Of a DNA stretch of 64,000 nt, positions 9,689 to 19,581 are shown piece by piece; within the stretch, counting starts at the first letter, position 1, and each line of letters starts with the position of its first letter. The stretch is from assembly GCF_046197865.1 (NCBI RefSeq), contig NZ_CP166990.1, forward strand, positions 1,054,001 through 1,118,000, given 5' to 3'. Below the pieces are notes generated by a model that searched no databases, was not told where the DNA came from, and saw nothing but the letters and a program-made list of their open reading frames with translations. The DNA comes from JAHKLT01 sp046197865. Its GTDB lineage: Archaea > Methanobacteriota > Methanobacteria > Methanobacteriales > Methanobacteriaceae. The position numbers and the translations under genes were made by a program.

Positions 9689-10360
9689 TTAAATCCATGA
9701 AAAATCTTTTTCTTTTGCACCTATTTCAAAGTGATATTTAACTATTCCAAGATCAATTTTATTATAAAATCCAAAAGAAGTACTTATTTTAACTTTATCA
9801 TCATCAATTAAATTTAATTTGAATTTTTGTTGATTTGTAGCTGTAGGTGCAAGTTGTGCAGCTATTAAACCTTCTTTAAACCATGAAGGCATTTCACCTT
9901 TAAAATCAGTTAATTCACTAATAGCTTTTGATTTACGAGGATTTCCATGAGTAACACCATAACCAATAGCTATTACAATTACAAGTTTTTCTTTATCTTT
10001 AATTTCTGCATTAACATTACTTTTACTATATGTTAATGCTACCCAACAACTATCAAGTCCTAATTGTGTTGCTTTTAAAACAATCTTCTGACCATAATAT
10101 CCTGATAGCTCATCTAAATTTTTAGTTTTACGTCCTACAATAGCTATATAATTATTAACATTTTTAAACATTCCAAATTTTGCAAAAAGACCATTATTAA
10201 ATGCATCTTTTTCATTTAAACAAAGTTGAATATTTAATCCACTTTCTCTGTTACACTCATCAATTATATTTAAAAGGTCTTCTTTAACATTACCTTCAAT
10301 TTTTTTATCAGTATATTCTCTTACGGAATGTCTATTTTTTATAGCTTCATCTAAATTCAT
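9689..10360 (-). CDS. Nitroreductase family protein (TM1586-type)
   Basis: A 223-residue protein beginning MNLDEAIKNRHSVREYTDK, the FMN-binding start of the nitroreductase fold, with a second internal half-domain (QKIVLKATQLGLDSCWVAL, then IAIGYG) as in the TM1586-like subfamily where two fold repeats form one chain. APTATNQQKF near residue 175 is the second flavin contact segment. Such proteins are flavoenzymes of mostly unknown physiological substrate. It sits in a co-directional run between the ABC ATPase and tmk, 12 bases downstream of the latter. Confidence 0.85.
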   Translation of the reverse strand: MNLDEAIKNRHSVREYTDKKIEGNVKEDLLNIIDECNRESGLNIQLCLNEKDAFNNGLFAKFGMFKNVNNYIAIVGRKTKNLDELSGYYGQKIVLKATQLGLDSCWVALTYSKSNVNAEIKDKEKLVIVIAIGYGVTHGNPRKSKAISELTDFKGEMPSWFKEGLIAAQLAPTATNQQKFKLNLIDDDKVKISTSFGFYNKIDLGIVKYHFEIGAKEKDFSWI

Positions 10361-10372
10361 AAAAATAACCTT

Positions 10373-10936
10373 TTAATCTTTAATTAATTTTTTAATTTCT
10401 TCATTTATTGTAAGTGGATCTCTATTAGCATCAATTATATTCCAATTATATATTACATTTAAAGATTTATTTCGAGCTTTTACGAGTGCCTTTTTATTTT
10501 CAAACATTTCTTCAGCTTCATCTCTTGTAGACAGTCTTTTTAAAGATTCATCAGGTGAAACATCTAAGAAGAACATATAATTAGATACAGGTAATGCAAT
10601 TGACACAATTTTATAAATTATAAGATTAATTATATTAGGTAAATACACAACAGCTAGTGTATATCTTGAGAAGATTAAAATATCTATATCATCTTTTTTA
10701 AAATATTTTTTTACTGATGATATTACATCTAATCCATAAAAAACAGTAGCTTTTAAGTGATTAATTTTTCCTGTTTTAAGTAAAGCTTCTTTAGATTTAC
10801 GACCATAATTTGTATCAATTGATGGATGAGACCTTAAAACAACATTATATCCTTTATTTTTATAATCTTCATAAATTAATTGAGCTTGAGTATCTTTTCC
10901 TGCTCCATCTAACCCATCAATTACAATAAACTTCAT
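10373..10936 (-). CDS. tmk: Thymidylate kinase-like P-loop kinase
   Basis: Start placed at 10936 (MKFIVIDGLDGAGKDTQAQ), where ATG overlaps the stop of the upstream gene as ATGA; the longer frame would run into that gene. The 187-residue product has the P-loop GLDGAGKDT at residues 7-15, the FSRYTLA segment in place of the usual DRY motif, and a lid-like LSTRDEAEEMF. Thymidylate kinases phosphorylate dTMP to dTDP. The substitution of DR(Y) by SRY and the GKDT loop are departures from the consensus, so another nucleoside monophosphate is possible. Confidence 0.82.
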   Translation of the reverse strand: MKFIVIDGLDGAGKDTQAQLIYEDYKNKGYNVVLRSHPSIDTNYGRKSKEALLKTGKINHLKATVFYGLDVISSVKKYFKKDDIDILIFSRYTLAVVYLPNIINLIIYKIVSIALPVSNYMFFLDVSPDESLKRLSTRDEAEEMFENKKALVKARNKSLNVIYNWNIIDANRDPLTINEEIKKLIKD

Positions 10937-11607
10937 AATACCACAGTAGCTAAATAATACAAACAAGAACAAATTAAAGGTACAATTAAATTATCTAATC
11001 CCTTAGAACTTAAAGCTTCTGAAATTGTTGCAATTAAACTAATTACTAAAATAATAGCTATATTAAATGCACCAATTGGATAATTTAAAAATGAGTAGAA
11101 AATCCAAATTAAAGAACTTGTTAAAATAGTTATAATTAACATTCCTAAAGATCCTTCAAGTGATTTAATATCTTTTGTTAGGCTGAACTTATGTTTACCA
11201 TATTTTTCACCTATTAAAGATGCAAAACCATCTCCATAAACCATTGGAGCCATAGCTAATGCAACAATCCATAAATTATGGCCAAAAACAAATATTAAAA
11301 GTGTCCAAACACCAGCATAATAAACAAGACCTAAACCATGCCCAGCATTAGAAACTGCATTATTAATTTTAATTGGAGAATAATCTGAAATTAAAAAAGC
11401 TCCTATTGTAATAGGTAATGTTAGATAATATACCATTATAGTTGGATCTGTAAAAAAAGGCATGATAAAAATCATGTTTCCAACCATAATATGAATAAAT
11501 TTACGACTAATATTGTCTTTACTATTTAATACCTTCTCAGAGATTATAAAAATTAAAATAACATAAAAATATACAAATCCTAATAATAAAATATCAATAG
11601 ATTCCAT
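10933..11607 (-). CDS. Dolichol kinase / phytol kinase-like membrane protein
   Basis: A 224-residue polytopic protein with about seven hydrophobic segments. It carries the polyprenol kinase signature: ISRKFIHI at residues 34-41, then MVYGDGFASLIGEKYGKH and KSLEGSLGM. These motifs are shared by CTP-dependent dolichol/phytol kinases and CDP-diglyceride synthases. The likely role is phosphorylating a polyprenol, for example to recycle lipid carriers for glycans. It overlaps the tmk gene by 4 bases and starts 9 bases after cofH ends, forming a tight operon. Confidence 0.83.
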   Translation of the reverse strand: MESIDILLLGFVYFYVILIFIISEKVLNSKDNISRKFIHIMVGNMIFIMPFFTDPTIMVYYLTLPITIGAFLISDYSPIKINNAVSNAGHGLGLVYYAGVWTLLIFVFGHNLWIVALAMAPMVYGDGFASLIGEKYGKHKFSLTKDIKSLEGSLGMLIITILTSSLIWIFYSFLNYPIGAFNIAIILVISLIATISEALSSKGLDNLIVPLICSCLYYLATVVL

Positions 11608-11616
11608 TTTTTCACT

Positions 11617-12735
11617 TTAAATATTTGGGTAAAATTCCATATATTTTGAATCTCTCTCTAAAGGTACCCTATTTAAATCTTGAATTATATCACACAAATT
11701 ATCAATAGATGTGTCAACTCCATCTGGTGCACCAGAAGCTTCAGATAATTCATCTCCACCTAAAGTTCCCCCAAGATCATTAGCACCTGCTGTTAAAGAA
11801 ATTTGTGCAAATCTAAAACCCATTTTTACCCATGAAACTTGAATATTAGGGATTAAATCCCTTAACATTAATCTAGATACTGCATATAGCTTTAAATCCT
11901 CTGTACCAGTTGCTCCCAAATTTTTACGCCCAGCATTATAAATTGGAGAGTTTTCATACATAAAAGTCATTGGAATAAACTCTGTAAAACCATTAGTTTC
12001 TTTTTGAATATTTCTTAAAATATCTAAATGTTCTATTCTTTCTGATAAATCTTCTACATGACCATACATCATTGTAGCAGAACTTGGAATTCCGTTTTTA
12101 TGAGCAGTTTTAATAATATCAATCCACATAGCTACATCTACTTTTGAAGGACAAATTAAATTTCTAGATCTATCAGTTAAAATCTCAGCAGCTGTTCCAG
12201 GTAATGTATCTAAACCTGCTTTTTTTAATACTTTAAAAGATTCATCAATCCCCATTTCAGAATTAGCTGCTGCATCATAAATCATTGTTGGTGAAAATCC
12301 ATGAATTGAAACTTTTGGAAATTCATCTTTTAATAGCTTAAGTAAACCTTCATAATATTCAATATCAGCATTTTCTAAGACACCACCCATTAAACAAAAC
12401 TCACGAGCACCATTTGAAACTGCAGTTGAAGCTTTATTTAAAATCTCTTCATCATTTAAAATATAAGCATCACTATCATCTTTATTTCTTGCAAAAGCAC
12501 AAAAACCACATTTAACTGTACAGACATTTGTAAAATTAATATTACAATTATTAATAAATGTAACATCATCACCAACAATGTCTTGTCTTAAGCAATCAGC
12601 TGTAGCTACTAATGCAAACAAATCAGTTCCTTGAACATTAATTAAATGATTTGCTTCTTCTTTAGAAATAGTTTCATCTATAGATTTTTCTAAAATTTTT
12701 TGAGTTTTATCTGAAATAGCTAATTTATCAAACAT
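11617..12735 (-). CDS. cofH: FO synthase subunit 2, 5-amino-6-(D-ribitylamino)uracil--tyrosine transferase
   Basis: A 372-residue radical SAM enzyme with cluster cysteines at 72, 76 and 79 (CTVKCGFC). CofH joins a tyrosine-derived moiety to 5-amino-6-ribitylaminouracil in making the deazaflavin chromophore FO of coenzyme F420. Segments HGFSPTMIYDAA, LPGTAAEI and GANDLGGTLGGD are typical of CofH rather than CofG. CofG is not in this window. The gene heads a minus-strand run cofH, dolichol-kinase-like, tmk, and faces away from the first adhesin gene. Confidence 0.94.
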   Translation of the reverse strand: MFDKLAISDKTQKILEKSIDETISKEEANHLINVQGTDLFALVATADCLRQDIVGDDVTFINNCNINFTNVCTVKCGFCAFARNKDDSDAYILNDEEILNKASTAVSNGAREFCLMGGVLENADIEYYEGLLKLLKDEFPKVSIHGFSPTMIYDAAANSEMGIDESFKVLKKAGLDTLPGTAAEILTDRSRNLICPSKVDVAMWIDIIKTAHKNGIPSSATMMYGHVEDLSERIEHLDILRNIQKETNGFTEFIPMTFMYENSPIYNAGRKNLGATGTEDLKLYAVSRLMLRDLIPNIQVSWVKMGFRFAQISLTAGANDLGGTLGGDELSEASGAPDGVDTSIDNLCDIIQDLNRVPLERDSKYMEFYPNI

Positions 12736-12917
12736 AATCTATCACTGAATGAATATAATTATTTTAATATTATCGGTTAAACTATTTAAATATTTAAATT
12801 TTATTTAATTAATCGCAAAATAGCTATTAAATTTTAAAAACCTTTAAAAAATATTAGAAATAAATAATTAAAGTGACTAAAAATTATGTTTTTTAGTTTA
12901 TATAAAGGAGGTATTCA
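12736..12917. promoter_or_regulatory. Divergent intergenic region with leader hairpin before adhesin 1
   Basis: The 182 bases between cofH and the first adhesin must hold both promoters. TTTAAATA-like stretches near 12785-12795 could serve as TATA boxes. An 8-bp inverted repeat ACTAAAAA/TTTTTAGT lies at 12876-12897. It is followed by AAAGGAGGT at about 12904-12912, a very strong ribosome binding site for ATG 12918. The hairpin would sit just before the ribosome binding site in the mRNA and could affect translation. Confidence 0.45.
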
Positions 12918-15641
12918 ATGAAAATATTGAAAATATTTTTAATTTTTTTAGTTTTAATTTTTTCATTAAATTTCGTATCGGCAGAAGGTAATTTTACTGA
13001 TTTAGAAGGAGTTATAGAAAATGAACTTTCTAATGAACTTGTTTTAAATCAAGATTATACTTTTAATGAAGAGACTGATGAAAATTTAACAAATGGAATC
13101 GTAATTAGTAGAGATAACTTTATTATTAATGGTAATGGTAGTACTATTGATGCTAATCATCAATCAAAGATTTTTAACATTACAGGAAATAATGTTACAC
13201 TTAAAAACATTATTTTAATTAATGCTATGGCTATTGAAGGAAATGTAGATGGTGCAGCAATACATAATACTGGAAATTTTACTATAATAAATGCTACTAT
13301 TAGTAATAGTAAAGCAATAACTGGAGCTGCAATCTATTCTATGAATGGAACTTTTACAATTACAGATACAACATTTACTGATAATTTTGGTGAAGTTGGT
13401 GGTGCAGCTATTTATATGGAAAATTCCGAAGGTATTATTACTAATTCTGTCTTTTCTGATGGAATAGCTTATGGTGGAAGTGGAGCTGCAATTATAAACC
13501 AATATTCATCATTAAGATTAGTTAATTGTAATTTTACAAATAATCGAGCAAATGATTATGGTGCAGGAATAAATAATAGAAATGCTAGTTTAACTGTTGT
13601 TAATTGTATATTCACTGAAAATGAGGCTGATTTTGGTGGAGGTGCTATTGCTAATTTTGAAGGTGGAAACATAACTATTAATGATTCTTTATTTGAATAT
13701 AATAAACAAGTTATTGATCAAAGAGAAAAAGGTGGAGCAGCTATTGCTAATTATGAAGGTAATATAGGAATATTCTTTTCTAATTTCACATATAATGAAG
13801 CATCTGTTGGTGCAGCTATTTTTAATGACATAGGTATTATTACAGCTCAAAATTGTACTTTTATAAATAATACTGCAGAACATATAGCTAATGACATATA
13901 TAATAATGATATAGCTTATTTAATCAATAATAGAATTAATACAACTAATAATGTTCCTTTAGTTTATAATGATGTTAATGGAACTTTATCTTTAGAAAAA
14001 AATTATATGTATTTAAATAATCTTCAAAAAATCTACAATGATGGAATGATTATTACTGAAGTTTGGATAGTTATTTATAGTAATACCACTTACAATGGAA
14101 CATATGGTAAAGATACTAAATTATTTGCTACTATATCTGATGATTTTGGTAATGTTGTTGTTGGAGGAAATATAACCTTATCTAATCCTATTTTAGGAAA
14201 TTTTATACTTAGTAATGATAATATCAATAATGAACAATACGAAATTTTCTTTAAACCAAATGCTACAGGAATATTCCACTTTAATGCAACTGAATATGAA
14301 GGAACAAATAACTTATCTTCAAGACCAGGAACATTAATTGTTCCAAAAAATAACATCACTTTAAATCTCACATATGATGATATGTTCTCTGATAAAAATC
14401 AAAGCATTATTGTAAATGTTAATCCTGGAGCTTCAGGTAATGTTACTTATATCCACAATAATCAAATCATAAGTATTCCTGTTCAAAATGGAACTGTAAT
14501 TTTTAAAAATTTAAATTTAAGTGGTGGAAATCATAACATAACTATTTTCTATACTGGAGATGATAATTATAATAATTTCACACAAGATTTAACAGTTTTA
14601 GTTAGAAGTTATGTTAATTTAACCGCTAGTGATATTTTCATGTTTTATAAAGATGGTACTCAATATATAGCTATATTAAAAAATATTAATGGAACTGCTC
14701 TTGTAGGTCAGCTTATTTTTATTACTATTAATGGTGTAACATATAATAGAACTACTGATAGTGAAGGAAAAGTTCGTTTAACTATAAATTTAGATCCTAA
14801 AGTTTATAATGTCACTACATATTATGATGGAAATGAAATTTACTCAAATGCATCTGTTAACACTTTTATTGATGTTGAATCCACATTAACTGGTGAAGAT
14901 ATTACTAAATTATATAGAAATGATACTCAATACTATGTAAACCTCACAGATAAAAATGGTACTGCACTTAAAAATGTTAATGTAACATTCAACATTAATG
15001 GTGCAATATATTATCGTGAAACTAATGAAAACGGTACTGCAAGATTAAACATTAACTTAGACCCAGGTCAATACATAATTACTGCAACTTATGATGATTT
15101 AAGCATTAGTAATAATATCAAAGTTATATCTTTAATTAATGGTTCAGACATTACCAAAATGTTCCAAAATGGTACCCAATATTATGCTACACTTGTCAAT
15201 ACAAATGGTACTCCATTAGCTAATCGTAATGTTACTATGAATATTAATGGTGTAATGTATACACGTCAAACTAATGAAAATGGTACAGTTAGATTAAACA
15301 TTAACTTAGATCAAGGCGAATATATTATTACTGTAAATCATCCTGATTATAATTTAGGATATAGTAATAAAATCACTGTATTACCTATTCTTATTGGTAA
15401 TGATACTAACATGACAACTGATTCACGTAAAGCATATGAAGTTAAAGCTTTAAATGCAACTGGTGCACCTGTACCTGGAGTTAATGTTACTATAAATATT
15501 AACGGCGTATTATATAATCGAACTACTGATATTTATGGAGTAGCTAAATTAAATATTAATTTAGATCCAGGTAGCTATATTGCAACAGCAACTTGGAAAG
15601 AATTTTCAACTTCAAATATTGTTAGTGTTGTACTTGCTTAG
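12918..15641 (+). CDS. Adhesin-like surface protein 1 (beta-helix plus four Ig-like repeats)
   Basis: A 907-residue secreted protein. The signal peptide is MKILKIFLIFLVLIFSLNFVSA. Residues about 40-360 form a parallel beta-helix with recurring GGAAIYN/NCTFTNN-type rungs. Residues about 370-560 hold two Ig-like domains, and the C-terminal 330 residues contain four related repeats of about 85 residues (pattern DITKLYRNDTQYY...NINGVMYTRQT...LNINLDPG). Many N-x-S/T sites suggest N-glycosylation. It ends directly after the last repeat, without the TGNPI-helix tail of the other three adhesins, so attachment must differ; the repeats themselves may bind the cell wall. Adhesin-like proteins of this type are numerous in Methanobrevibacter and thought to mediate contact with other microbes or surfaces. 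Confidence 0.93.
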   Translation: MKILKIFLIFLVLIFSLNFVSAEGNFTDLEGVIENELSNELVLNQDYTFNEETDENLTNGIVISRDNFIINGNGSTIDANHQSKIFNITGNNVTLKNIILINAMAIEGNVDGAAIHNTGNFTIINATISNSKAITGAAIYSMNGTFTITDTTFTDNFGEVGGAAIYMENSEGIITNSVFSDGIAYGGSGAAIINQYSSLRLVNCNFTNNRANDYGAGINNRNASLTVVNCIFTENEADFGGGAIANFEGGNITINDSLFEYNKQVIDQREKGGAAIANYEGNIGIFFSNFTYNEASVGAAIFNDIGIITAQNCTFINNTAEHIANDIYNNDIAYLINNRINTTNNVPLVYNDVNGTLSLEKNYMYLNNLQKIYNDGMIITEVWIVIYSNTTYNGTYGKDTKLFATISDDFGNVVVGGNITLSNPILGNFILSNDNINNEQYEIFFKPNATGIFHFNATEYEGTNNLSSRPGTLIVPKNNITLNLTYDDMFSDKNQSIIVNVNPGASGNVTYIHNNQIISIPVQNGTVIFKNLNLSGGNHNITIFYTGDDNYNNFTQDLTVLVRSYVNLTASDIFMFYKDGTQYIAILKNINGTALVGQLIFITINGVTYNRTTDSEGKVRLTINLDPKVYNVTTYYDGNEIYSNASVNTFIDVESTLTGEDITKLYRNDTQYYVNLTDKNGTALKNVNVTFNINGAIYYRETNENGTARLNINLDPGQYIITATYDDLSISNNIKVISLINGSDITKMFQNGTQYYATLVNTNGTPLANRNVTMNINGVMYTRQTNENGTVRLNINLDQGEYIITVNHPDYNLGYSNKITVLPILIGNDTNMTTDSRKAYEVKALNATGAPVPGVNVTININGVLYNRTTDIYGVAKLNINLDPGSYIATATWKEFSTSNIVSVVLA

Positions 15642-15674
15642 GAATTATTAAAATTCCTAATTTTTTCTTTTTTT
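15638..15674 (+). terminator. Stem-loop plus T-tract after adhesin 1
   Basis: A perfect 9-bp inverted repeat TTAGGAATT/AATTCCTAA with a 5-base loop begins within the stop codon of adhesin 1 and is followed immediately by a run of T broken by one C. This looks like a bacterial intrinsic terminator. Archaea usually rely on the T-tract alone, so the stem may rather stabilise the mRNA end. Confidence 0.6.
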
Positions 15675-16043
15675 AAACTTTTAAAATTAATAAAATGTAA
15701 ATATAATCATAAAATTTCTTTAATTTATAAAATAATTTAATAAAATACTATTTCAAAATTTTTTTATTAATGTTTATATAATTTTTTTTAATCTAAATAT
15801 TTTTCAATAAAAAATAATTCCATATCTAATTATTAAAATAAATCATAATTTATTTAAAACATTAAAACAAATGTAGTAGCTAGGATATATAAAATTCATT
15901 TAAAGAGATGCGATTTCACATAAAATATTTTGTAAATATTATATTATTATGAAAAGAAACAGTGTTATTTTAATAAAATATACTAATAATTTCATATTAT
16001 ATATTCTATTGTTTTAAAAATTTTATTTAAGGGAGTGAATAAT
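15675..16043 (+). promoter_or_regulatory. Leader and promoter region of adhesin 2
   Basis: There is no gene in this AT-rich gap. A good archaeal TATA box, TATATAAAA, lies at 15886-15894, which would place transcription start near 15918 and give a leader of about 125 bases. A weaker TTTATATAA is near 15775. The ribosome binding site AAGGGAGTGA is at 16029-16038. Confidence 0.45.
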
Positions 16044-18680
16044 ATTAATAAAAAAATAGTATTTATGGCGTTAACATTTATTATGTTAATGGGTATGACT
16101 TCCGTATCTTCAACAGATTATATAGTTAGCTCTGGAGATGATCTTCAAAGCACAATAGATTCTGCAGAAGAAGGAAGTACAATTATTATAAATAGTTCTG
16201 GTTCTAGTTTTAAAGTTGATGAAATAACTATTAATAAATCTATTAATATAAAAGGTATAAATGATACAGCTAAAAGTTGGATTCGTGCAAATGATTTAGA
16301 TATTTCAACTGGTTTTATTATTACAGCAGATAATGTAAATATTTCAAACATTCTGTTGTATAGATTTAATAATTCTATAATGAGCAATGGTTCAAATTTA
16401 ATATTAAATAATTTTCAAGTAGAAGGTTCTATTTCAGCAGATATTTCTGGAACAAATGTTATAATCCAAGATAGTTCTTTTGCTGCAGATATAATAAATT
16501 TAAACTTAAATAATAGTAAGGTTATAGATGTACTTCTTACTGATGGTCAACGATCAGAAAACATTACAATTATTGGGGAAAATTTATTTATTGATTCTTA
16601 CACTATTTTAACTAAAAATTTGAATTTAAAAGGAAGAAATTTAACTTTAAAAGATGGATATATTCAATCACAATATACAAATTTTGATGTTGATGAATTA
16701 GAAATTAATAAAACATATTTTTATACAGATTATAATATAAATATTTATGGAAATAATTCATTAATTGAAGGTTCTATATTTTTCATGAGTGCAATGGGTC
16801 TTATTAATTTGTATGGAAATAATATAACCATGAATTATAATGGCATTTTAATTCGTCAAGCAGCAGGAGTTAAAAATTTAATAAATTTCGGTGATAACAA
16901 TAATGTTAATATGAATTGGTGGGGTAAAAATAATCCTAATGATGCTGTTTTAGATAATAGTGCTTCAAAAAATATTAATTTTACAAATTGGTATATGTGG
17001 ACAGCAACTGTTATTGATGAAAATAATTCTTATAAAATGAATATATCATTTAAACCAAGTTCAGAAGACATTCAAAATGAAAATTATAAATTTAATAATT
17101 TGTTTGAAGGTTTTTCATTGAACATTGAATATGCTATGGTGCCAGATAATTATAGTGATAAATATCATGATTTTTATGGTGATAATACTTTAAATAAAAC
17201 AAGCATTACCATCGGAAACTTTACTGATTATTATATTACTAATTATCTTAATTTAACAGAAGGATATTTAAACTTTTTAGGATATATGGTAGTAAGAGAT
17301 GGTAAAATTGTTGGATTTGTTTTAAATGAAACTTTCCAAAGAAACTTTTTAAATGAAACTCTTCCAAAAATTGGTACTAGTGCAATTAATAATAATACAG
17401 GAGATAGAACTGGTATTTCTGATGGAATTATTACTATTGTTGATACTGTTAATTATTGGAATTTAAATACTAGTCAAATTTATGTAATAAATGGATTTTT
17501 AATGTATCAAAATGGTAGCCATGTAATCTATAATGGCCATAAAGTTAATGATACATATAGATTCACACCAATTTTTAAAAATGGTACTGTTCAATTAACC
17601 TTTGTTTTTGATGCAACTGATTTTGGTAATGTGTCTGTTGTTGTTTTTGAATATTTATATTATGATAACAATACTCATGTTGCAAATCACACCGACATTA
17701 ATGATCCTAATCAAACAGTGACTTTAAAAGAGCCTCCTAAACCTGACATCCCATCAATTGGTACAAGTGCTTCCAATAATGCTACTGGTAATAAGACCAT
17801 TGTTTCTGATGGAATTATTACTATTGTAGATAATGTTGTTTATTGGAATTTAGTTGCTGGTGAAAATTATACTGTTACAGGAGTTTTAATGAATAAAACC
17901 AGTGGAAAACCTATTTTAATTAATGGTAAAAATGTTACAAGTTCTAAAACTTTTACTGTTAAAACAGTTAATGGTAGTGTTTTAATTTATTTCACTTTTG
18001 ATGCTACTGATTTAGGTAATATTTCTGTTGTTGTTTTTGAAGAATTATTTGATATTAATGGCACTTTAATTGCTGAACATAAAGATATTAATGATACTAA
18101 TCAAACAGTAACTTTTGAAGAACCTCCTAAACCTGACATCCCATCTATTGGCACTAGTGCAAAAGATAAAATTACAGGAGATAAAACTATTGTAGCAAAA
18201 GGTATAGTTACAATTGTTGATACAGTAACATACACTAACTTAATTGTTGGAAAAGTCTATACAGTTAGTGGTATTTTAATGGATAAATCAACTGGTAAAG
18301 CTTTACTTATTAATGGTAAGACAATTATAGCAAATAAAACTTTTACAGCTACCTCTGCTAATGGAACTATTGATTTAGAATTTACTTTTGATGCTAGTTC
18401 TTTACAAGGAAAAATTATTGTTGTTTTTGAGAAATTATATCAAAATGGTACTGAAATTGCTGTTCATGAAGATATAAATGATAAAGAACAAACAATAGAA
18501 TTTTTAGTTGATGACCCTGATGAACCAGAGATTCCTGAAATTCCAAATGAACCTGTAGAAGATATAGATGAATTAAATGAAAAACTTGCTGAAACTGAAA
18601 TGAAAAGCACAGGAAATCCAATATTGTTGCTTATTTTGGTTTTATTAAGTATTGTAAGCATTCGCCGAACTAAAAAATAA
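16044..18680 (+). CDS. Adhesin-like surface protein 2 with three T-Q ester (VaFE) domains
   Basis: Secreted protein of about 878 residues. Start choice: AAGGGAG is at 16029-16035, and the only in-frame codon at normal distance (8 bases) is ATT 16044; GTG 16035 would lie inside the ribosome binding site and ATG 16065 would remove half of the signal peptide. The signal sequence KKIVFMALTFIMLMGMTSVS is followed by a beta-helix-like region with short rungs up to about residue 320. Three tandem domains then follow at 17365-17730, 17755-18115 and 18145-18510. Each starts IGTSA and ends DINDxxQT, with internal ITIVDxVxYxNL, GKxLLING and VVVFExLY: the pattern of T-Q ester-bond (VaFE) domains known from Gram-positive adhesins. 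The C-terminus is STGNPI, a hydrophobic helix and RRTKK. Confidence 0.92.
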   Translation: MNKKIVFMALTFIMLMGMTSVSSTDYIVSSGDDLQSTIDSAEEGSTIIINSSGSSFKVDEITINKSINIKGINDTAKSWIRANDLDISTGFIITADNVNISNILLYRFNNSIMSNGSNLILNNFQVEGSISADISGTNVIIQDSSFAADIINLNLNNSKVIDVLLTDGQRSENITIIGENLFIDSYTILTKNLNLKGRNLTLKDGYIQSQYTNFDVDELEINKTYFYTDYNINIYGNNSLIEGSIFFMSAMGLINLYGNNITMNYNGILIRQAAGVKNLINFGDNNNVNMNWWGKNNPNDAVLDNSASKNINFTNWYMWTATVIDENNSYKMNISFKPSSEDIQNENYKFNNLFEGFSLNIEYAMVPDNYSDKYHDFYGDNTLNKTSITIGNFTDYYITNYLNLTEGYLNFLGYMVVRDGKIVGFVLNETFQRNFLNETLPKIGTSAINNNTGDRTGISDGIITIVDTVNYWNLNTSQIYVINGFLMYQNGSHVIYNGHKVNDTYRFTPIFKNGTVQLTFVFDATDFGNVSVVVFEYLYYDNNTHVANHTDINDPNQTVTLKEPPKPDIPSIGTSASNNATGNKTIVSDGIITIVDNVVYWNLVAGENYTVTGVLMNKTSGKPILINGKNVTSSKTFTVKTVNGSVLIYFTFDATDLGNISVVVFEELFDINGTLIAEHKDINDTNQTVTFEEPPKPDIPSIGTSAKDKITGDKTIVAKGIVTIVDTVTYTNLIVGKVYTVSGILMDKSTGKALLINGKTIIANKTFTATSANGTIDLEFTFDASSLQGKIIVVFEKLYQNGTEIAVHEDINDKEQTIEFLVDDPDEPEIPEIPNEPVEDIDELNEKLAETEMKSTGNPILLLILVLLSIVSIRRTKK

Positions 18681-18714
18681 CTCTTTTAATTAAGAGTTAT
18701 TCTTATTTTTTTTA
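18676..18714 (+). terminator. Stem-loop plus T-rich tract after adhesin 2
   Basis: A perfect 10-bp inverted repeat AATAACTCTT/AAGAGTTATT, spacer TTAATT, starts at the stop codon of adhesin 2 and is followed by CTTATTTTTTTT. It has the same architecture as the element after adhesin 1. Confidence 0.6.
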
Positions 18715-18792
18715 AAATTATTTTTCATACCAAAAAAGATAAATAAATTAATAAAATTAATATAGCTATTTTTACATAAATATTACTTAATT

Positions 18793-19581
18793 ATGAAAAA
18801 AATTAATTTTATAGAAGAAAATTCTAATAAAAATAAAGCTATAATATTTCTTCATCCTAAAAATATAGCTAATTGGATTTTTGATAAACAATTTAATCAA
18901 TTTAATGATTATAATCTTATTTTTATAGATTTACCTAACCACGGAGATAGTTTTAATCTGTCAAATTTTTCAATTTCTGAAGTAACTGATCTTCTAAAAG
19001 ATTTTATTATAAAATTAAATAAAGAAGAAGTGAATCTAATTGGCATTGATTTAGGTGGTCAAATTTCACTTGATATACTTTCTAAATATCCTGAACTAAT
19101 AAATAAAGTAATTATTAGTGGAGTTGAATTAATAGATGAAAAAGATAAAGTTTCCTATGATAAATCTATTGTTAATGTTTTAGATGAAACCAAAGCTATT
19201 TTAGATAGTAAAGATGATAACTTTCTCATAAGAGCATATCTTAGATATTTTGGAATAGGTAAAGAGTATATCAAAGATATATCTAATACTTTTAAAAATC
19301 AAGATTATGAAAACCTTAAAAAAATTAGCTATGAATCTTTAAACTATTCAATTGATTCTAATCCTAAAGATCCAAATAAAGATCTTTTAGTTTGTTTTGG
19401 ATCATATGATACTATTTGGTGTAAATCATCTGTTTATGAAATTAAAAAAGTATTTAAAAATGCTAAAATTTTAAAAATAGAAAAAGCTACAAATTTATGG
19501 AATGTTAGGCATTTTAAAGAATTTAATCAACTAATTAATAATTATTTAAAGTCTCAGAATACATTTTCATTAGAAAACTAG
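18793..19581 (+). CDS. Alpha/beta hydrolase fold protein with altered catalytic residues
   Basis: A 262-residue cytoplasmic protein of the alpha/beta hydrolase fold: strand/oxyanion segment IIFLHPKNIANW, then DLPNHGDS, the nucleophile elbow GIDLGG at 84-89, and LVCFGSYD with the acid residue Asp206. At the elbow the usual Ser is Asp86, as in epoxide hydrolases and haloalkane dehalogenases. However, the position where the catalytic His normally sits (GH before the final helix) reads Thr233-Asn234, and the only nearby His is His240. The triad therefore looks Asp-Asn-Asp and hydrolytic activity is doubtful. The last 47 bases overlap the 3' end of the convergent exonuclease gene. Confidence 0.8.
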   Translation: MKKINFIEENSNKNKAIIFLHPKNIANWIFDKQFNQFNDYNLIFIDLPNHGDSFNLSNFSISEVTDLLKDFIIKLNKEEVNLIGIDLGGQISLDILSKYPELINKVIISGVELIDEKDKVSYDKSIVNVLDETKAILDSKDDNFLIRAYLRYFGIGKEYIKDISNTFKNQDYENLKKISYESLNYSIDSNPKDPNKDLLVCFGSYDTIWCKSSVYEIKKVFKNAKILKIEKATNLWNVRHFKEFNQLINNYLKSQNTFSLEN

